NCBI GenBank assembly: GCA_900766245.1
Contig: CAAFUR010000021.1
Location: forward strand, 1 to 64,000
Source: Veillonellaceae bacterium
GTDB lineage: Bacteria; Bacillota; Negativicutes; Veillonellales; Veillonellaceae
Reading direction: 5' to 3'
Length of the DNA: 64,000 nucleotides
Below are positions 43,358 to 52,163 of the stretch, piece after piece; position 1 is the first letter of the stretch, and the number at the start of each line of letters is the position of its first letter. The translations under genes and the position numbers were made by a program. Under the pieces are notes generated by a model that did not search any database, was not told the origin of the DNA, and worked only from the letters and a program-made list of their open reading frames with translations.

Positions 43358-44215
43358 ATGGTACAAGCATTTTTCTTTTCCCTCATGTCATCCTTCGCCT
43401 TCAGTATTATGAATTTATTCGTGAAACTTCTAGGCGATGGTATGCCGGCGGCAGAGGTGACATTTTTCAGAGGGCTCATAGGAACAATTGCCGTACTCAT
43501 AGTGATGCGACAAAAAGGAATTTCTTTTTCCACGGAACATAGAGGACTATTAACCTTGCGTGGTATCTTCGGTGGATTAGGAAATTTGAGCAACTTCATT
43601 GCCTTAGTGTACATGTCCATGGCAGATGCATCTATTTTATTCCAACTGTCGGGTATATTCGTGCTGATTTTCAGCAACATTGTATTGAAAGAAAAATTAC
43701 CCAATGGATCTGCTAAATGGCTAGGGTTAATTTTCATAGCCGTTGTGTATATGATTCAACCTTGGAATTTATCAGGCTTGCATTGGTATTCTTTCATTGC
43801 CATTGCAGGCGCAGCCTTATCGGCAGCGGCTTATACGACAATACGGACTATCAGTTTAAAAGGTGGTCATAGTTCCTATGAAATTATGTTTTATTTTTTA
43901 GTCACCACCATGATAGTAGGCGGTATCGTAATGATACCAGATTTTGTGTGGCCTAATGCAACACAATCCCTGTATTTAGGAATTATTGGAGCCATTTCTG
44001 TAGTGGCGCAGTTCTTCCTAACAGGTGCATTTGTGGCAACCAATGCGGTGGTAGCACAATTTATGCAATATGTAGGGGTATTCTTTAACTCCTTCTGGGG
44101 ATTTATCGTCTTCGGAGAAAACCTAGCTTTGGCGACCGTCATAGCAGGTATTATTATGTTTAGTTCATCAGTGATGTTGGCTCGTTTGAAAGAAGAACAA
44201 GCTCACACACGGTAG
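43358..44215 (+). CDS. EamA/DMT-family transporter
   Basis: 285 residues, ten membrane segments in two EamA repeats (residues about 5-135 and 145-280), with the usual RGLIGTIAVLIVMR end of helix 2 and FGENLALATVIAGIIMFSSS near the C-terminus. Such proteins export amino acids or other metabolites. Placement between thrC and gnd could hint at threonine export, but this is only positional. Confidence 0.9.
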   Translation: MVQAFFFSLMSSFAFSIMNLFVKLLGDGMPAAEVTFFRGLIGTIAVLIVMRQKGISFSTEHRGLLTLRGIFGGLGNLSNFIALVYMSMADASILFQLSGIFVLIFSNIVLKEKLPNGSAKWLGLIFIAVVYMIQPWNLSGLHWYSFIAIAGAALSAAAYTTIRTISLKGGHSSYEIMFYFLVTTMIVGGIVMIPDFVWPNATQSLYLGIIGAISVVAQFFLTGAFVATNAVVAQFMQYVGVFFNSFWGFIVFGENLALATVIAGIIMFSSSVMLARLKEEQAHTR

Positions 44216-44238
44216 TCAATCAAGAAAGAGGTATGACG

Positions 44239-45654
44239 ATGAGTGAAAAATTATATCAATTTGGTCTAGTTGGTTTGGCTGTTATGGGACAAAACTTGGC
44301 CCGCAACATTGCTCGTCATGGATTCAGTATTGCAGTGTACAACCGTACACCACAAAAAACAGACGAGTTTGTAGCCAACTACAGCCACGAAGGAACAATC
44401 GGCGGAGCACATACTCCAGAAGAGTTTGTAGCGATGTTAGAAAAACCTCGTAAAATCATGTTTTTGGTGAAAGCAGGTCAACCTGTAGATGACATGATCG
44501 AAGCCTTCTTGCCATACTTAGACCAAGGCGATACCTTAATCGACGGTGGTAACTCCCATTACCCAGATACGATCCGCCGTACAAAATACTTAGAGTCCAA
44601 GGGATTCCGTTTCCTAGGAGTAGGCGTATCTGGCGGTGAAGAAGGTGCTTTGAATGGTCCAAGTTTGATGCCAGGTGGTAACGAAGCGTCTTATAACGAA
44701 TTGGCTCCTATCTTTACAGCTATTGCAGCACAAGTAGCAGATGGTCCTTGCTGCACATATGTAGGCGATAATGGCGCAGGTCACTATGTAAAAATGGTGC
44801 ACAATGGTATCGAATACGGCGATATGCAATTAATTTCCGAAGCCTACTTCATGATGAAAGAATTACTTCGCATGAGCGATGATGAAATTGGCGATGTATT
44901 TGCAAAATGGAACACAGGATTATTAGATTCCTACCTTATTGAAATCACTGCTAAAATTATGAAAGTAAAAGATACTGATGGAACTCCATTAGTAGAAAAA
45001 ATCTTGGACAAAGCTGGTCAAAAAGGTACTGGTAAATGGACTAGCCAAGAAGGTTTAGACCTTGGTGTGCCAATTCCAACCATCGCAGAAGCCGTGTTTG
45101 CTCGTGCTATGTCTGCGTACAAATCTGAGCGTGTGTTGGCAGAACCAGTATTAGCAGGCCCAACAGAAGTTTTTGAAGGCGATAAAGAAGCATTAGTAGA
45201 TGCTATCCATTCTGCCTTATATGCGTCTAAAATCTGCTCTTATGCACAAGGCTTTGCATTGATTAAAGCAGCAGCAAAAGAATATAATTGGAATATTAAC
45301 TTCGGTGACATGGCATTGTTGTGGCGTGGCGGTTGCATTATCCGTGCAGCATTCTTAGAAGATATTAAAAAAGCATTCACAAATAACCCAGATTTGAATA
45401 ACTTGATGTTGGATCCATTCTTCGCAGAAGCATTGCAAACACACCAAGCAAAATGGCGTGAAGCGATCATTGCTGCGAAACGTTACGGTATCCCAACACC
45501 TGCTTTCAGTGCATCCTTAGATTACTTCGATTCCTATCGTCGTGGTGTATTGCCAGCAAATCTAATCCAAGGACAACGTGACTTCTTCGGTGCTCATACA
45601 TACGAACGTACAGACAAAGAAGGCACATTCCATACAGAGTGGGCGGAAGCGTAA
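44239..45654 (+). CDS. gnd: 6-Phosphogluconate dehydrogenase (decarboxylating)
   Basis: 471 residues from the second Met (ATG 44239), which has better spacing from AAGAAAGAGG than the ATG at 44233. NADP-linked conversion of 6-phosphogluconate to ribulose-5-phosphate. Rossmann motif LVGLAVMGQNLARNIA and NRTP, the substrate blocks GVSGGEEGALNGPSLMPGG and KMVHNGIEYGDMQLI, and the C-terminal LIQGQRDFFGAHTYERTDKEG. With zwf and pgl at 3.6-5.8 kb it completes the oxidative pentose phosphate branch. Confidence 0.97.
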   Translation: MSEKLYQFGLVGLAVMGQNLARNIARHGFSIAVYNRTPQKTDEFVANYSHEGTIGGAHTPEEFVAMLEKPRKIMFLVKAGQPVDDMIEAFLPYLDQGDTLIDGGNSHYPDTIRRTKYLESKGFRFLGVGVSGGEEGALNGPSLMPGGNEASYNELAPIFTAIAAQVADGPCCTYVGDNGAGHYVKMVHNGIEYGDMQLISEAYFMMKELLRMSDDEIGDVFAKWNTGLLDSYLIEITAKIMKVKDTDGTPLVEKILDKAGQKGTGKWTSQEGLDLGVPIPTIAEAVFARAMSAYKSERVLAEPVLAGPTEVFEGDKEALVDAIHSALYASKICSYAQGFALIKAAAKEYNWNINFGDMALLWRGGCIIRAAFLEDIKKAFTNNPDLNNLMLDPFFAEALQTHQAKWREAIIAAKRYGIPTPAFSASLDYFDSYRRGVLPANLIQGQRDFFGAHTYERTDKEGTFHTEWAEA

Positions 45655-45691
45655 CTACTATATAGCTAGATTTTGTAACATGAATATATAG

Positions 45692-45730
45692 CAAACATCC
45701 CTAGGTGGCGGTCTAGGGATGTTGACTTTT
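45692..45730 (+). terminator. Terminator of the thrC-gnd unit
   Basis: AACATCCCTAG and CTAGGGATGTT arms followed by GACTTTT. Confidence 0.88.
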
Positions 45731-45829
45731 ATGTATACATGCTCTTTATCTTGTGACCAGCTTTCTATGAATGATATAATTTACTTAACAAATATTGTTG
45801 GACTAAGATAATCTGAGGGAGGTATTCTT

Positions 45830-46504
45830 ATGAGCAATGTAACGTTAACGTATTATGGTCATGCGACGTTTGCTTTAAGCAATGGTGATGTAACGTTGGT
45901 ATGTGATCCGTTCTTTACGGGCAATACATGGGATGTGGCAAAGGCAGAGGATATAAAGTGCCAATATATTTTTGTATCCCATGGTCATGATGATCATTAT
46001 GGTGATACCGATATGATTGCCAAGAAGAATGATGCCCTTGTGGTCTCCACAGCAGAGGTAGCTCGAAAAGCCGCTGAAGCAGGTGCTCGTAGCCATGCGA
46101 TGCATTTAGGTGGAAAGTTTAATTTCCCATTTGGTTCCATCCGTTTAACACCAGCTTTTCATGGGTCTGGTGTACCAGGTGGTCATGCGGCAGGTGTGAT
46201 CATTGAGTTCTTTGGTAAACGTGTGTACTTTGCTGGGGATACGGCATTGTTCAGCGATATGAAATTAATCAGTCGCCATGGTGAAATTGACTATGCTTTG
46301 TTGCCAATCGGTGATAATTTTACGATGGGTGTTGAAGATGCGGTGACAGCAGCATCTTGGATTCAAGCAAATACAACCATTCCAATTCATTACAAAACAT
46401 GGCCTGTTATCGATAAAGAGCCAGCAACCTTTGTGGCGTTGTTAGAAGCAAAACATAAACAAGCGGGACTTGTGGTAGATCCAGGTCAAACTATCGAGCT
46501 GTGA
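45830..46504 (+). CDS. UPF0173 metal-dependent hydrolase
   Basis: 224 residues, metallo-beta-lactamase fold. It begins TYYGHATFAL, with the metal motif VSHGHDDHYGD (HxHxDH), further ligands in FHGSGVPGGHAAG and FAGDTALFSDM, and the C-terminal IPIHYKTWP. Substrate unknown. Ribosome site GAGGGAGGTATTCTT. Single gene between two terminators. Confidence 0.9.
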   Translation: MSNVTLTYYGHATFALSNGDVTLVCDPFFTGNTWDVAKAEDIKCQYIFVSHGHDDHYGDTDMIAKKNDALVVSTAEVARKAAEAGARSHAMHLGGKFNFPFGSIRLTPAFHGSGVPGGHAAGVIIEFFGKRVYFAGDTALFSDMKLISRHGEIDYALLPIGDNFTMGVEDAVTAASWIQANTTIPIHYKTWPVIDKEPATFVALLEAKHKQAGLVVDPGQTIEL

Positions 46505-46620
46505 TATAAGGAATATGAAAAATAAATAGTTCCTTGGTTCCTTGAACAAATAAAAATTACAGAAGCGATGGAAATGTTTCATTGGGGTGCGGATCTTGAT
46601 AGCAGAGAATATGAAATATT

Positions 46621-46677
46621 TCTACATAAAAGGATTGTTACTAGCGTATGCTAATGTGGCAATCCTTTTTGTGTAGA
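46621..46677 (+). terminator. Terminator after the UPF0173 gene
   Basis: CTACA.AAAAGGATTG pairs with CAATCCTTTTTGTGTAG, with T residues inside the descending arm. Confidence 0.75.
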
Positions 46678-46750
46678 CTCTTTTCTCTAACATAGATTAC
46701 TGACGTCCCTCCCTTCTCTATGGTATAATAATCTTCACATGGAGGTATCT

Positions 46751-47221
46751 ATGAAATTAACACATTTTGATGAAGGCGGTAATGCGCATATGGTGGATGT
46801 GTCCCAAAAGGATCACACAGAGCGCGTGGCTGTAGCAGAAGGGTTTATTACGCTCAGTGAGGAAGCTTTCAGTATTGTGGCTAGCGGGAATGTCAAGAAA
46901 GGTGATGTTCTGGCAGTGGCACAATTGGCAGCCATCATGGGAGCGAAACAAACGTCTAACCTCATTCCGCTCTGCCATCCATTGGCATTGACGAAGGTGA
47001 GTGTAGACTGTTCCTTGGTAGAAGAGAAACAAGCTGTGTGTATTCGTAGCACGGTGAAAACTACGGGCCCTACAGGGGTGGAAATGGAAGCGTTAACAGC
47101 GGTTCAAGTTGGTCTATTAACGGTCTATGATATGGTAAAAGCCGTAGATAAAACTATGACCATTGGTCCTGTGTATCTTGTGGAAAAACAAGGTGGTAAA
47201 AGCGGACATTTTAAGCGATAA
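46751..47221 (+). CDS. moaC: Cyclic pyranopterin monophosphate synthase accessory protein MoaC
   Basis: 156 residues from the ATG at 46751, ten bases after GGAGG; an ATG at 46739 overlaps that site. It acts with MoaA in the first step of molybdopterin synthesis. Conserved HMVDVSQKD, KQTSNLIPLCHPLALT and TTGPTGVEMEALTAV with the catalytic Lys (VYDMVKAVDK). No other molybdenum cofactor genes lie beside it. trmL follows after 15 bases. Confidence 0.95.
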   Translation: MKLTHFDEGGNAHMVDVSQKDHTERVAVAEGFITLSEEAFSIVASGNVKKGDVLAVAQLAAIMGAKQTSNLIPLCHPLALTKVSVDCSLVEEKQAVCIRSTVKTTGPTGVEMEALTAVQVGLLTVYDMVKAVDKTMTIGPVYLVEKQGGKSGHFKR

Positions 47222-47236
47222 GATAGTAGGTGAATC

Positions 47237-47725
47237 ATGGAAATTGTATTAGTAGAACCGGAAATTCCTGGTAATACAGGCAATATTGCACGTCTTTGTG
47301 CAGCAAATCATATGACACTACATTTGGTGGAACCTTTGGGGTTTTCCATTGAAGATAAATATTTAAAACGAGCAGGTCTTGATTATTGGCATCTAGTAGA
47401 TGTAAAAATACATAAGTCCTTGGATGAAGTGTATGAACAATATAAAAATCGGCGTTTTTGGTATGCCACGACAAAGGCTGCCCATACCCACGCAGAAGTG
47501 CAATATGAAATTGGAGATATGCTCGTGTTTGGTAAAGAAACAAAAGGTTTGCCAGAAGAAATTGTGGCAGCCAATCCAGATACATGCATTCGCATTCCGA
47601 TGATTGATGAAGCGCGGTCTTTGAATTTATCGAATGCGGTGGCAATCATTGCCTATGAAGCTATGCGCCAACTGGATTTCCCAGATTTGCAGGCCGTTGG
47701 ACCAGGTGTATCTATCGAGGTGTAA
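47237..47725 (+). CDS. trmL: tRNA (cytidine/uridine-34-2'-O)-methyltransferase
   Basis: 162 residues, a minimal SPOUT (trefoil-knot) methyltransferase that modifies the wobble base of tRNA-Leu. Motif 1 EIPGNTGNIARLCAAN, motif 2 MLVFGKETKGLP, motif 3 IRIPMIDEARSLNLSNAVAI. Start site TAGTAGGTGAATC. It is probably in one transcript with moaC. Confidence 0.95.
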   Translation: MEIVLVEPEIPGNTGNIARLCAANHMTLHLVEPLGFSIEDKYLKRAGLDYWHLVDVKIHKSLDEVYEQYKNRRFWYATTKAAHTHAEVQYEIGDMLVFGKETKGLPEEIVAANPDTCIRIPMIDEARSLNLSNAVAIIAYEAMRQLDFPDLQAVGPGVSIEV

Positions 47726-47918
47726 CCTCTTGATAGTAGGTATTGGTCTATAGAAAATACTAAATATAGTAAGTCTAATTATATGGTATAGCCTATATAT
47801 AGTGAAATATCATAGACTTTCACAGAATGACCAAAGATTTAGATAATATAGACTGTATGGCATACACAGTATATGAAAGAATATAAGAATGAAATCCTAA
47901 TAGGATGGAGGAGGAATT

Positions 47919-48269
47919 ATGAATTACGATTTAGCATATGAATTACAAAAAGCAATGCGTGACAGCGAAGAACATAAAGAGATGATGGCAGCCCAAGAGG
48001 CAATTAAAGACGACCAAGCAGCAAAAGGCATGGTAGAAGAATTTATGTCTTTACAAATGCAACTGGAATATGCAAAAATTGCAGATGCTCCTGAAGCGGA
48101 AGAGTTATTGAAAAAATTAGAAGGCTTATTGCCAATGGTACAAGCTAATTCCGGTGCGAATGCGTACTTAACAGCGCATGCACGTTGGACACAAGTGGCG
48201 AATGATATTTATCGAATCATTAGCGAACCAATCACTGAAGGTATGAAAATTTTAGAAAAGGCACAGTAA
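47919..48269 (+). CDS. YlbF/YmcA family protein
   Basis: 116 residues, all helical: an N-terminal helix pair (YDLAYELQKAMRDSEEHKEM), a central Q-rich helix and a C-terminal helix (DIYRIISEPITEGMKIL). In Bacillus, paralogues YlbF, YmcA and YaaT form a complex that steers RNase Y processing. It ends one base before the murB start, so it is translated with murB. Ribosome site GGATGGAGGAGGAATT. Confidence 0.88.
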   Translation: MNYDLAYELQKAMRDSEEHKEMMAAQEAIKDDQAAKGMVEEFMSLQMQLEYAKIADAPEAEELLKKLEGLLPMVQANSGANAYLTAHARWTQVANDIYRIISEPITEGMKILEKAQ

Positions 48270-48270
48270 T

Positions 48271-49713
48271 ATGAACACTGTATGGGAAGCATTGCAACAG
48301 GTGGTTCCATTGGATCGTATCCAAAGAAATGCCCTGTTGGCGCCTTTCACGACCTTTCAAATTGGAGGGCCCGCTGATTTACTTGTATTACCTCATTCTA
48401 TACAAGAGTTGCAAGATTGCATGCATGTATTGAGCGAACATGGCATTGAACCTTTTGTGCTAGGATTAGGTTCTAATGTGCTCATCCAAGATGGTGGAAT
48501 GCGTGGCGTCGTTCTTTGCTTGAAAGAATTGCAAGAGGAGCAACACCGCAACGGTACAACCATTACTATGAGTGCAGGGTATACTTTGAAAGAAGTATCT
48601 GAATATGCCCAACGTGAAAGCTTAAGTGGCTTGGAATTTGCCGTTGGCATTCCTGGTAGTTTAGGTGGGGCTGTATTCATGAATGCAGGTGCCTATGAGG
48701 GAGAAATGGATCAAGTAGTAACTGGCGTAGATGCGGTTGATATGCAAGGACATCTACATCACTATAGCCGAGAAGAATTACAGTTTGCCTATCGCCATAG
48801 CCGCTTTCACGAGAACCATGAAATCATTGTTCGTGTGACTATGGAATTACAGGAAGGAAATCCTGAGGATATCCAAGGACGGATGGATGATTTTACTGAA
48901 AAACGAGAGTCTAAACAACCATTGGAACATGCTAGCGCAGGATCTACCTTCAAGCGCCCACCGGGATATTATGCAGGAACTTTGATTGACCAAACAGGAT
49001 TGAAAGGGTTATCCGTAGGGCCTGCAGAGGTATCTATGAAGCATGCTGGATTTGTGGTCAATCGTGGAGGCGCTACAGCCAATGATGTGCTAGGGGTAAT
49101 TTATGAGGTCCAAAAACGGATTCATGCAGTTCATGGAGTGCAGTTAGAACCAGAGGTGCGCATCCTAGGGGAATCTCGGGAACAAACGGGTTCTGTTGTC
49201 GCCATTGTAAGAGCTCAAGAGACAGATATTCCAGCATTGTCTAACTTGTGTGCAGACACATTTAGAGAAACTTTCAGTCATGACAATACGGAAGAGGAAT
49301 TACAGGCTTTCTTTGATGAGGCTTATAACCATGATGTATTGAAACGTGAGTTGGATCATGATGAGAGCGAAATATATCTAGCCTACGTAGATGATGTGTT
49401 GGCAGGGTATTTGAAAGTAAACTGGGGCGACGCACAAACAGAACATGAACTAGAGAATGCCTTTGAAGTGCAACGCATGTATGTGCTCAAAGAATATCAT
49501 GGACAAGGTGTGGGTAAAGCCTTGTTTGAAAAAGCCCTGCGCATCGCTGAATCTGGTGGCTTTGACTGGGCTTGGCTTGGCGTTTGGGAGAAAAATTATA
49601 AAGCACAACATTTTTATAAACGCTATGGATTTGAAAAGTTTGGAGAACACCAATTCATTGTGACTCCAGAGAAGGTTGATATCGATTGGTTGTTGAAGAA
49701 ATCTTTAGGATAA
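48271..49713 (+). CDS. murB: UDP-N-acetylenolpyruvoylglucosamine reductase fused to a GNAT acetyltransferase
   Basis: 480 residues. Residues 1-301 are a full MurB (FAD, NADPH; makes UDP-MurNAc for peptidoglycan): FTTFQIGGPADLLV, LGLGSNVLIQDGG, GIPGSLGGAVFMNAGAYEGE, YRHSRF, the catalytic serine region AGSTFKRP and the final EPEVRILGE with catalytic Glu. The short substrate loop is of the type IIb/Firmicute form. A linker of about eight residues leads into a GNAT domain (about 310-475), PaiA-like, with the acetyl-CoA loop YHGQGVGKALFEKAL (G411-A417) and NYKAQHFYKRYGFEKFGEH. MurB alone is usually about 300 residues. The fusion is in one unbroken frame. Confidence 0.95.
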   Translation: MNTVWEALQQVVPLDRIQRNALLAPFTTFQIGGPADLLVLPHSIQELQDCMHVLSEHGIEPFVLGLGSNVLIQDGGMRGVVLCLKELQEEQHRNGTTITMSAGYTLKEVSEYAQRESLSGLEFAVGIPGSLGGAVFMNAGAYEGEMDQVVTGVDAVDMQGHLHHYSREELQFAYRHSRFHENHEIIVRVTMELQEGNPEDIQGRMDDFTEKRESKQPLEHASAGSTFKRPPGYYAGTLIDQTGLKGLSVGPAEVSMKHAGFVVNRGGATANDVLGVIYEVQKRIHAVHGVQLEPEVRILGESREQTGSVVAIVRAQETDIPALSNLCADTFRETFSHDNTEEELQAFFDEAYNHDVLKRELDHDESEIYLAYVDDVLAGYLKVNWGDAQTEHELENAFEVQRMYVLKEYHGQGVGKALFEKALRIAESGGFDWAWLGVWEKNYKAQHFYKRYGFEKFGEHQFIVTPEKVDIDWLLKKSLG

Positions 49714-49716
49714 ACC

Positions 49717-49746
49717 TTGACATATCCACTGTGTTTTGAGTATAAT
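49717..49746 (+). promoter_or_regulatory. Promoter of rplM-rpsI
   Basis: TTGACA (49717-49722), 18-base spacer, TATAAT (49741-49746). Confidence 0.93.
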
Positions 49747-49756
49747 ATTTCGGTAA

Positions 49757-49800
49757 GCAATTTGTACGGACTTCCACTAGCCCCGGAAGGTGGCAATTGC
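49757..49800 (+). promoter_or_regulatory. L13 leader RNA hairpin
   Basis: GCAATT...CTTCC and GGAAG...AATTGC form a hairpin at the 5' end of the rplM message, in the place and shape of the Firmicute L13 leader that lets free L13 repress its own operon. Assignment by position and fold. Confidence 0.75.
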
Positions 49801-49838
49801 TTCTGTTAATACATTCTTGTTATTAGGAGGAAAGCAGC

Positions 49839-50279
49839 ATGAAAACTACATTTATGGCCAATGCGAACAATATTGAACGCAAATGGTATGTTGTTGACGC
49901 TGAAGGTAAAACTTTAGGACGTCTTGCTGCCGAAGTTGCTAAAATTCTTCGGGGCAAACATAAACCAACTTTTACACCACATGCAGACACTGGTGACCAC
50001 GTTATCGTTGTGAACGCAGAAAAAGTTCGTGTAACAGGTAAAAAATTATTACAAAAAGAATACTTCCGTCATTCTGGTTATCCAGGCGGATCCCGTTTCA
50101 CTACACTTGCTATGATGTTGGAAAAACATCCTGAGCGCGTAATCGAAATGGCAGTTAAAGGTATGCTTCCAAAAAATAAATTGGGTGCACAACAATACCG
50201 TAAATTGAATGTATACGCTGGTGCAGAGCATCCACATGCTGCTCAAAAACCAGAAGTTTTGGAATTAGATATCCGTTAA
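49839..50279 (+). CDS. rplM: 50S ribosomal protein L13
   Basis: 146 residues, normal length. Early 23S rRNA-binding assembly protein. Conserved WYVVDAEGKTLGRLAAEVAK, LRGKHKPTFTPHADTGDHV, HSGYPGGSRF, AVKGMLPKNKLG and AGAEHPHAAQKP. Ribosome site TTAGGAGGAAAGCAGC. rpsI follows after 21 bases in the universal rplM-rpsI pair. Confidence 0.99.
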   Translation: MKTTFMANANNIERKWYVVDAEGKTLGRLAAEVAKILRGKHKPTFTPHADTGDHVIVVNAEKVRVTGKKLLQKEYFRHSGYPGGSRFTTLAMMLEKHPERVIEMAVKGMLPKNKLGAQQYRKLNVYAGAEHPHAAQKPEVLELDIR

Positions 50280-50300
50280 TACCGGGAGGAGGAACATATA

Positions 50301-50693
50301 ATGGCAGTAGCACAATACTACGGCACTGGTCGTAGAAAATCTTCCGTTGCTAGAGTTCGTCTGGTACCGGGTACAGGTAAAATCACTGTAAACAAACGTG
50401 AATTAAATGAATATTTCGGTCGTCAAACTCTTGAGTTAATTGTTAAACAACCATTGGTATTAACAAACACTCTAGAACAATACGACGTTGTGGCAACTGT
50501 AGCTGGTGGTGGTCCATCCGGCCAAGCTGGTGCAATTCGTCACGGTGTGTCTCGTGCATTATTAGAAGTTGATGGCGAACTTCGTCAAGGTCTTAAAAAG
50601 GCTGGCTTCTTAACTCGTGACCCACGTATGAAAGAACGTAAAAAATACGGTCTTAAAAAAGCTCGTAAAGCATCTCAATTCTCCAAACGTTAA
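50301..50693 (+). CDS. rpsI: 30S ribosomal protein S9
   Basis: 130 residues. Its C-terminal tail reaches the decoding centre. YYGTGRRKSSVARVRLVPG, GGGPSGQAGAIRHGVSRALLE, LTRDPRMKERKKYGLKKARK and AFQFSKR-type end ASQFSKR. The last 15 codons and stop lie inside a 58 bp sequence repeated at 56996-57053, so the gene's 3' end is the integration site of the following island. The protein sequence is unaffected. Confidence 0.99.
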   Translation: MAVAQYYGTGRRKSSVARVRLVPGTGKITVNKRELNEYFGRQTLELIVKQPLVLTNTLEQYDVVATVAGGGPSGQAGAIRHGVSRALLEVDGELRQGLKKAGFLTRDPRMKERKKYGLKKARKASQFSKR

Positions 50694-50706
50694 TTTGGCG
50701 ATTACA
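50649..50706 (+). repeat. attL-like repeat at the 3' end of rpsI
   Basis: 58 bp from GGTCTTAAAAAAGCTCG to GGCGATTACA, identical to 56996-57053. It covers codons 117-130 and the stop of rpsI. Confidence 0.9.
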
Positions 50707-50707
50707 A

Positions 50708-50739
50708 AGCCCAGTATCCTTTGTGGTGCTGGGTTTTTT
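50708..50739 (+). terminator. Terminator of rplM-rpsI
   Basis: AGCCCAG and CTGGG arms followed by six T. A diverged version follows the second att copy at 57054-57085. Confidence 0.9.
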
Positions 50740-50741
50740 GT

Positions 50742-52135
50742 GGCTCTTTGTCAAATGTGGGGGCTGCTCATATAAGAAGTTCTTAGCACTAGCTGTTTAA
50801 ATAGCTAGTGCTATTCTTTTTGCTCAATAAAAGTATACGAACTCTGAAGTGTTCAAAATGGTGCAATCCATAACTTATTCTTTTTAATACTTTAATGTTA
50901 TCATTAGACCCTTCTGTAAATCCATTGGAAATGGTAATACAAAGGCATTAACAATTTGAGGGAACCAACTGGTAAAGGAAGTTTTAAAATTACTAAACTC
51001 TGATAGAGGACTGCTTTCTACTGTGTTTAACCATAATTGTATATATCTTTCTATGTTAGGTATGCTGTATGTCTTAAATATCTTTCTAAAGGCTAATCTA
51101 AGTCCATATGCACGCCGTAGGTCATCGGATATACGTAATATTTCTAACAGCTTTATTCGCTCGCTTTCAGTTAATTTACCAGAGTTCTTCATAAGAATCC
51201 TTCGGTTATATTTGAGTGTTCTAGAGTATGTCACTAGCCTCTTTTGCTCACGCTTGCGTGCATGCGCAAGAGCCCAATCCACCAAGCGACATACATGATA
51301 ACGATCTGTCACAATATGTGCGTGAGGGAACATAGTTTGCATCACTAACCTAAATAATGGGGACATATCCATAACGATGTATTTAACCTGTTCTCTAGCT
51401 TCTTTAGAAAAGGTTTTGAAGTATTGAATAAGAGCTCGTGTATCCCGTTTTGGTAAAATATCTACGATAGAATGATTGTTTAAATCGGTTATGATAACTT
51501 GGTACATTTGACCTTCGGCATTCCCTTTATATTTGTCAATACCTAGCACAGTAGGCAATTGTGTAGGCTTTGAAATGGCTAATTTAGAGCAATATCGAAT
51601 AACTGTAGATACAGAGACATCACTGCGTTTAGCCATTTCGGTGAAGGATCTTTTTTCGCCTAATTGTCTAAATAGATACTCCATATTCGTTTTACTGAGT
51701 CTCATATAGTGACAAACAAAAGGGTTCTTTTTTATGAAAGTATGATTACATTCCTGGCACTTGTAACGTCTCTGTAAGTAAGTAGCAGTCACTATTTGAT
51801 GCTGTATAGCACCAAATTTAACATCTCTAGGGCGTTTACCCTTAGATTTTCTAGTACTTGTACCACAATGGGGACACACTTGCTCAACTACCGGCATCTC
51901 AAGAGTAAAGTGAACAGAACCATCCTCGTTTACTCTTGTATGGTTAATATATTCCTCTTTTATTTTAAAAATAATTTCTGTATAATTGACGTTAGACATA
52001 TATGACTCATTCTTTCTTAATGGTTTGGTTGCTTTTAATGATACGGTATGAGTTTGTATATGTCTATTTTATTGCAAAAAAAGAATGTTGGCGACTACTC
52101 TTATATGAGTAGCCCCAACATTTATTATAGAGTCC
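50742..52135 (-). mobile_element. ISL3-family insertion sequence
   Basis: The ends are related inverted repeats of about 36 bp: left GGCTCTTTGTCAAATGTGGG, right (minus strand) GGACTCTATAATAAATGTTG, both continuing to CTCATATAAGA. One transposase gene, defective by frameshift, lies between them. The 8 bp flanks (50734-50741 and 52136-52143) show no clear target duplication. It begins just after the rpsI terminator. Confidence 0.8.
50789..51999 (-). pseudogene. ISL3-family transposase, frameshifted near the C-terminus
   Basis: The frame from 51999 gives 371 residues. An N-terminal zinc finger (CPHCGTSTRKSKGK, CQECNHTF), an HTH (KRSDVSVSTVIRYC), then the DDE domain with D in LGIDKYKG and IVMDMSPL and the block VTDRYHVCRLVDWALAHARK. 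At about 50928-50933 the frame breaks: after NAFVLPF the family sequence SNGFTEGSNDNIKVLKR continues in the -1 frame to a TAG at 50789. The third catalytic acidic residue (E of FTEG) is therefore lost from the main product. One T missing from a TTTT run would explain it. No canonical slippery heptamer is seen, so mutation is likelier than programmed shifting. Confidence 0.85.
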
Positions 52136-52163
52136 TTTTAAATTGATTGCGTTCTGTTTAGTT

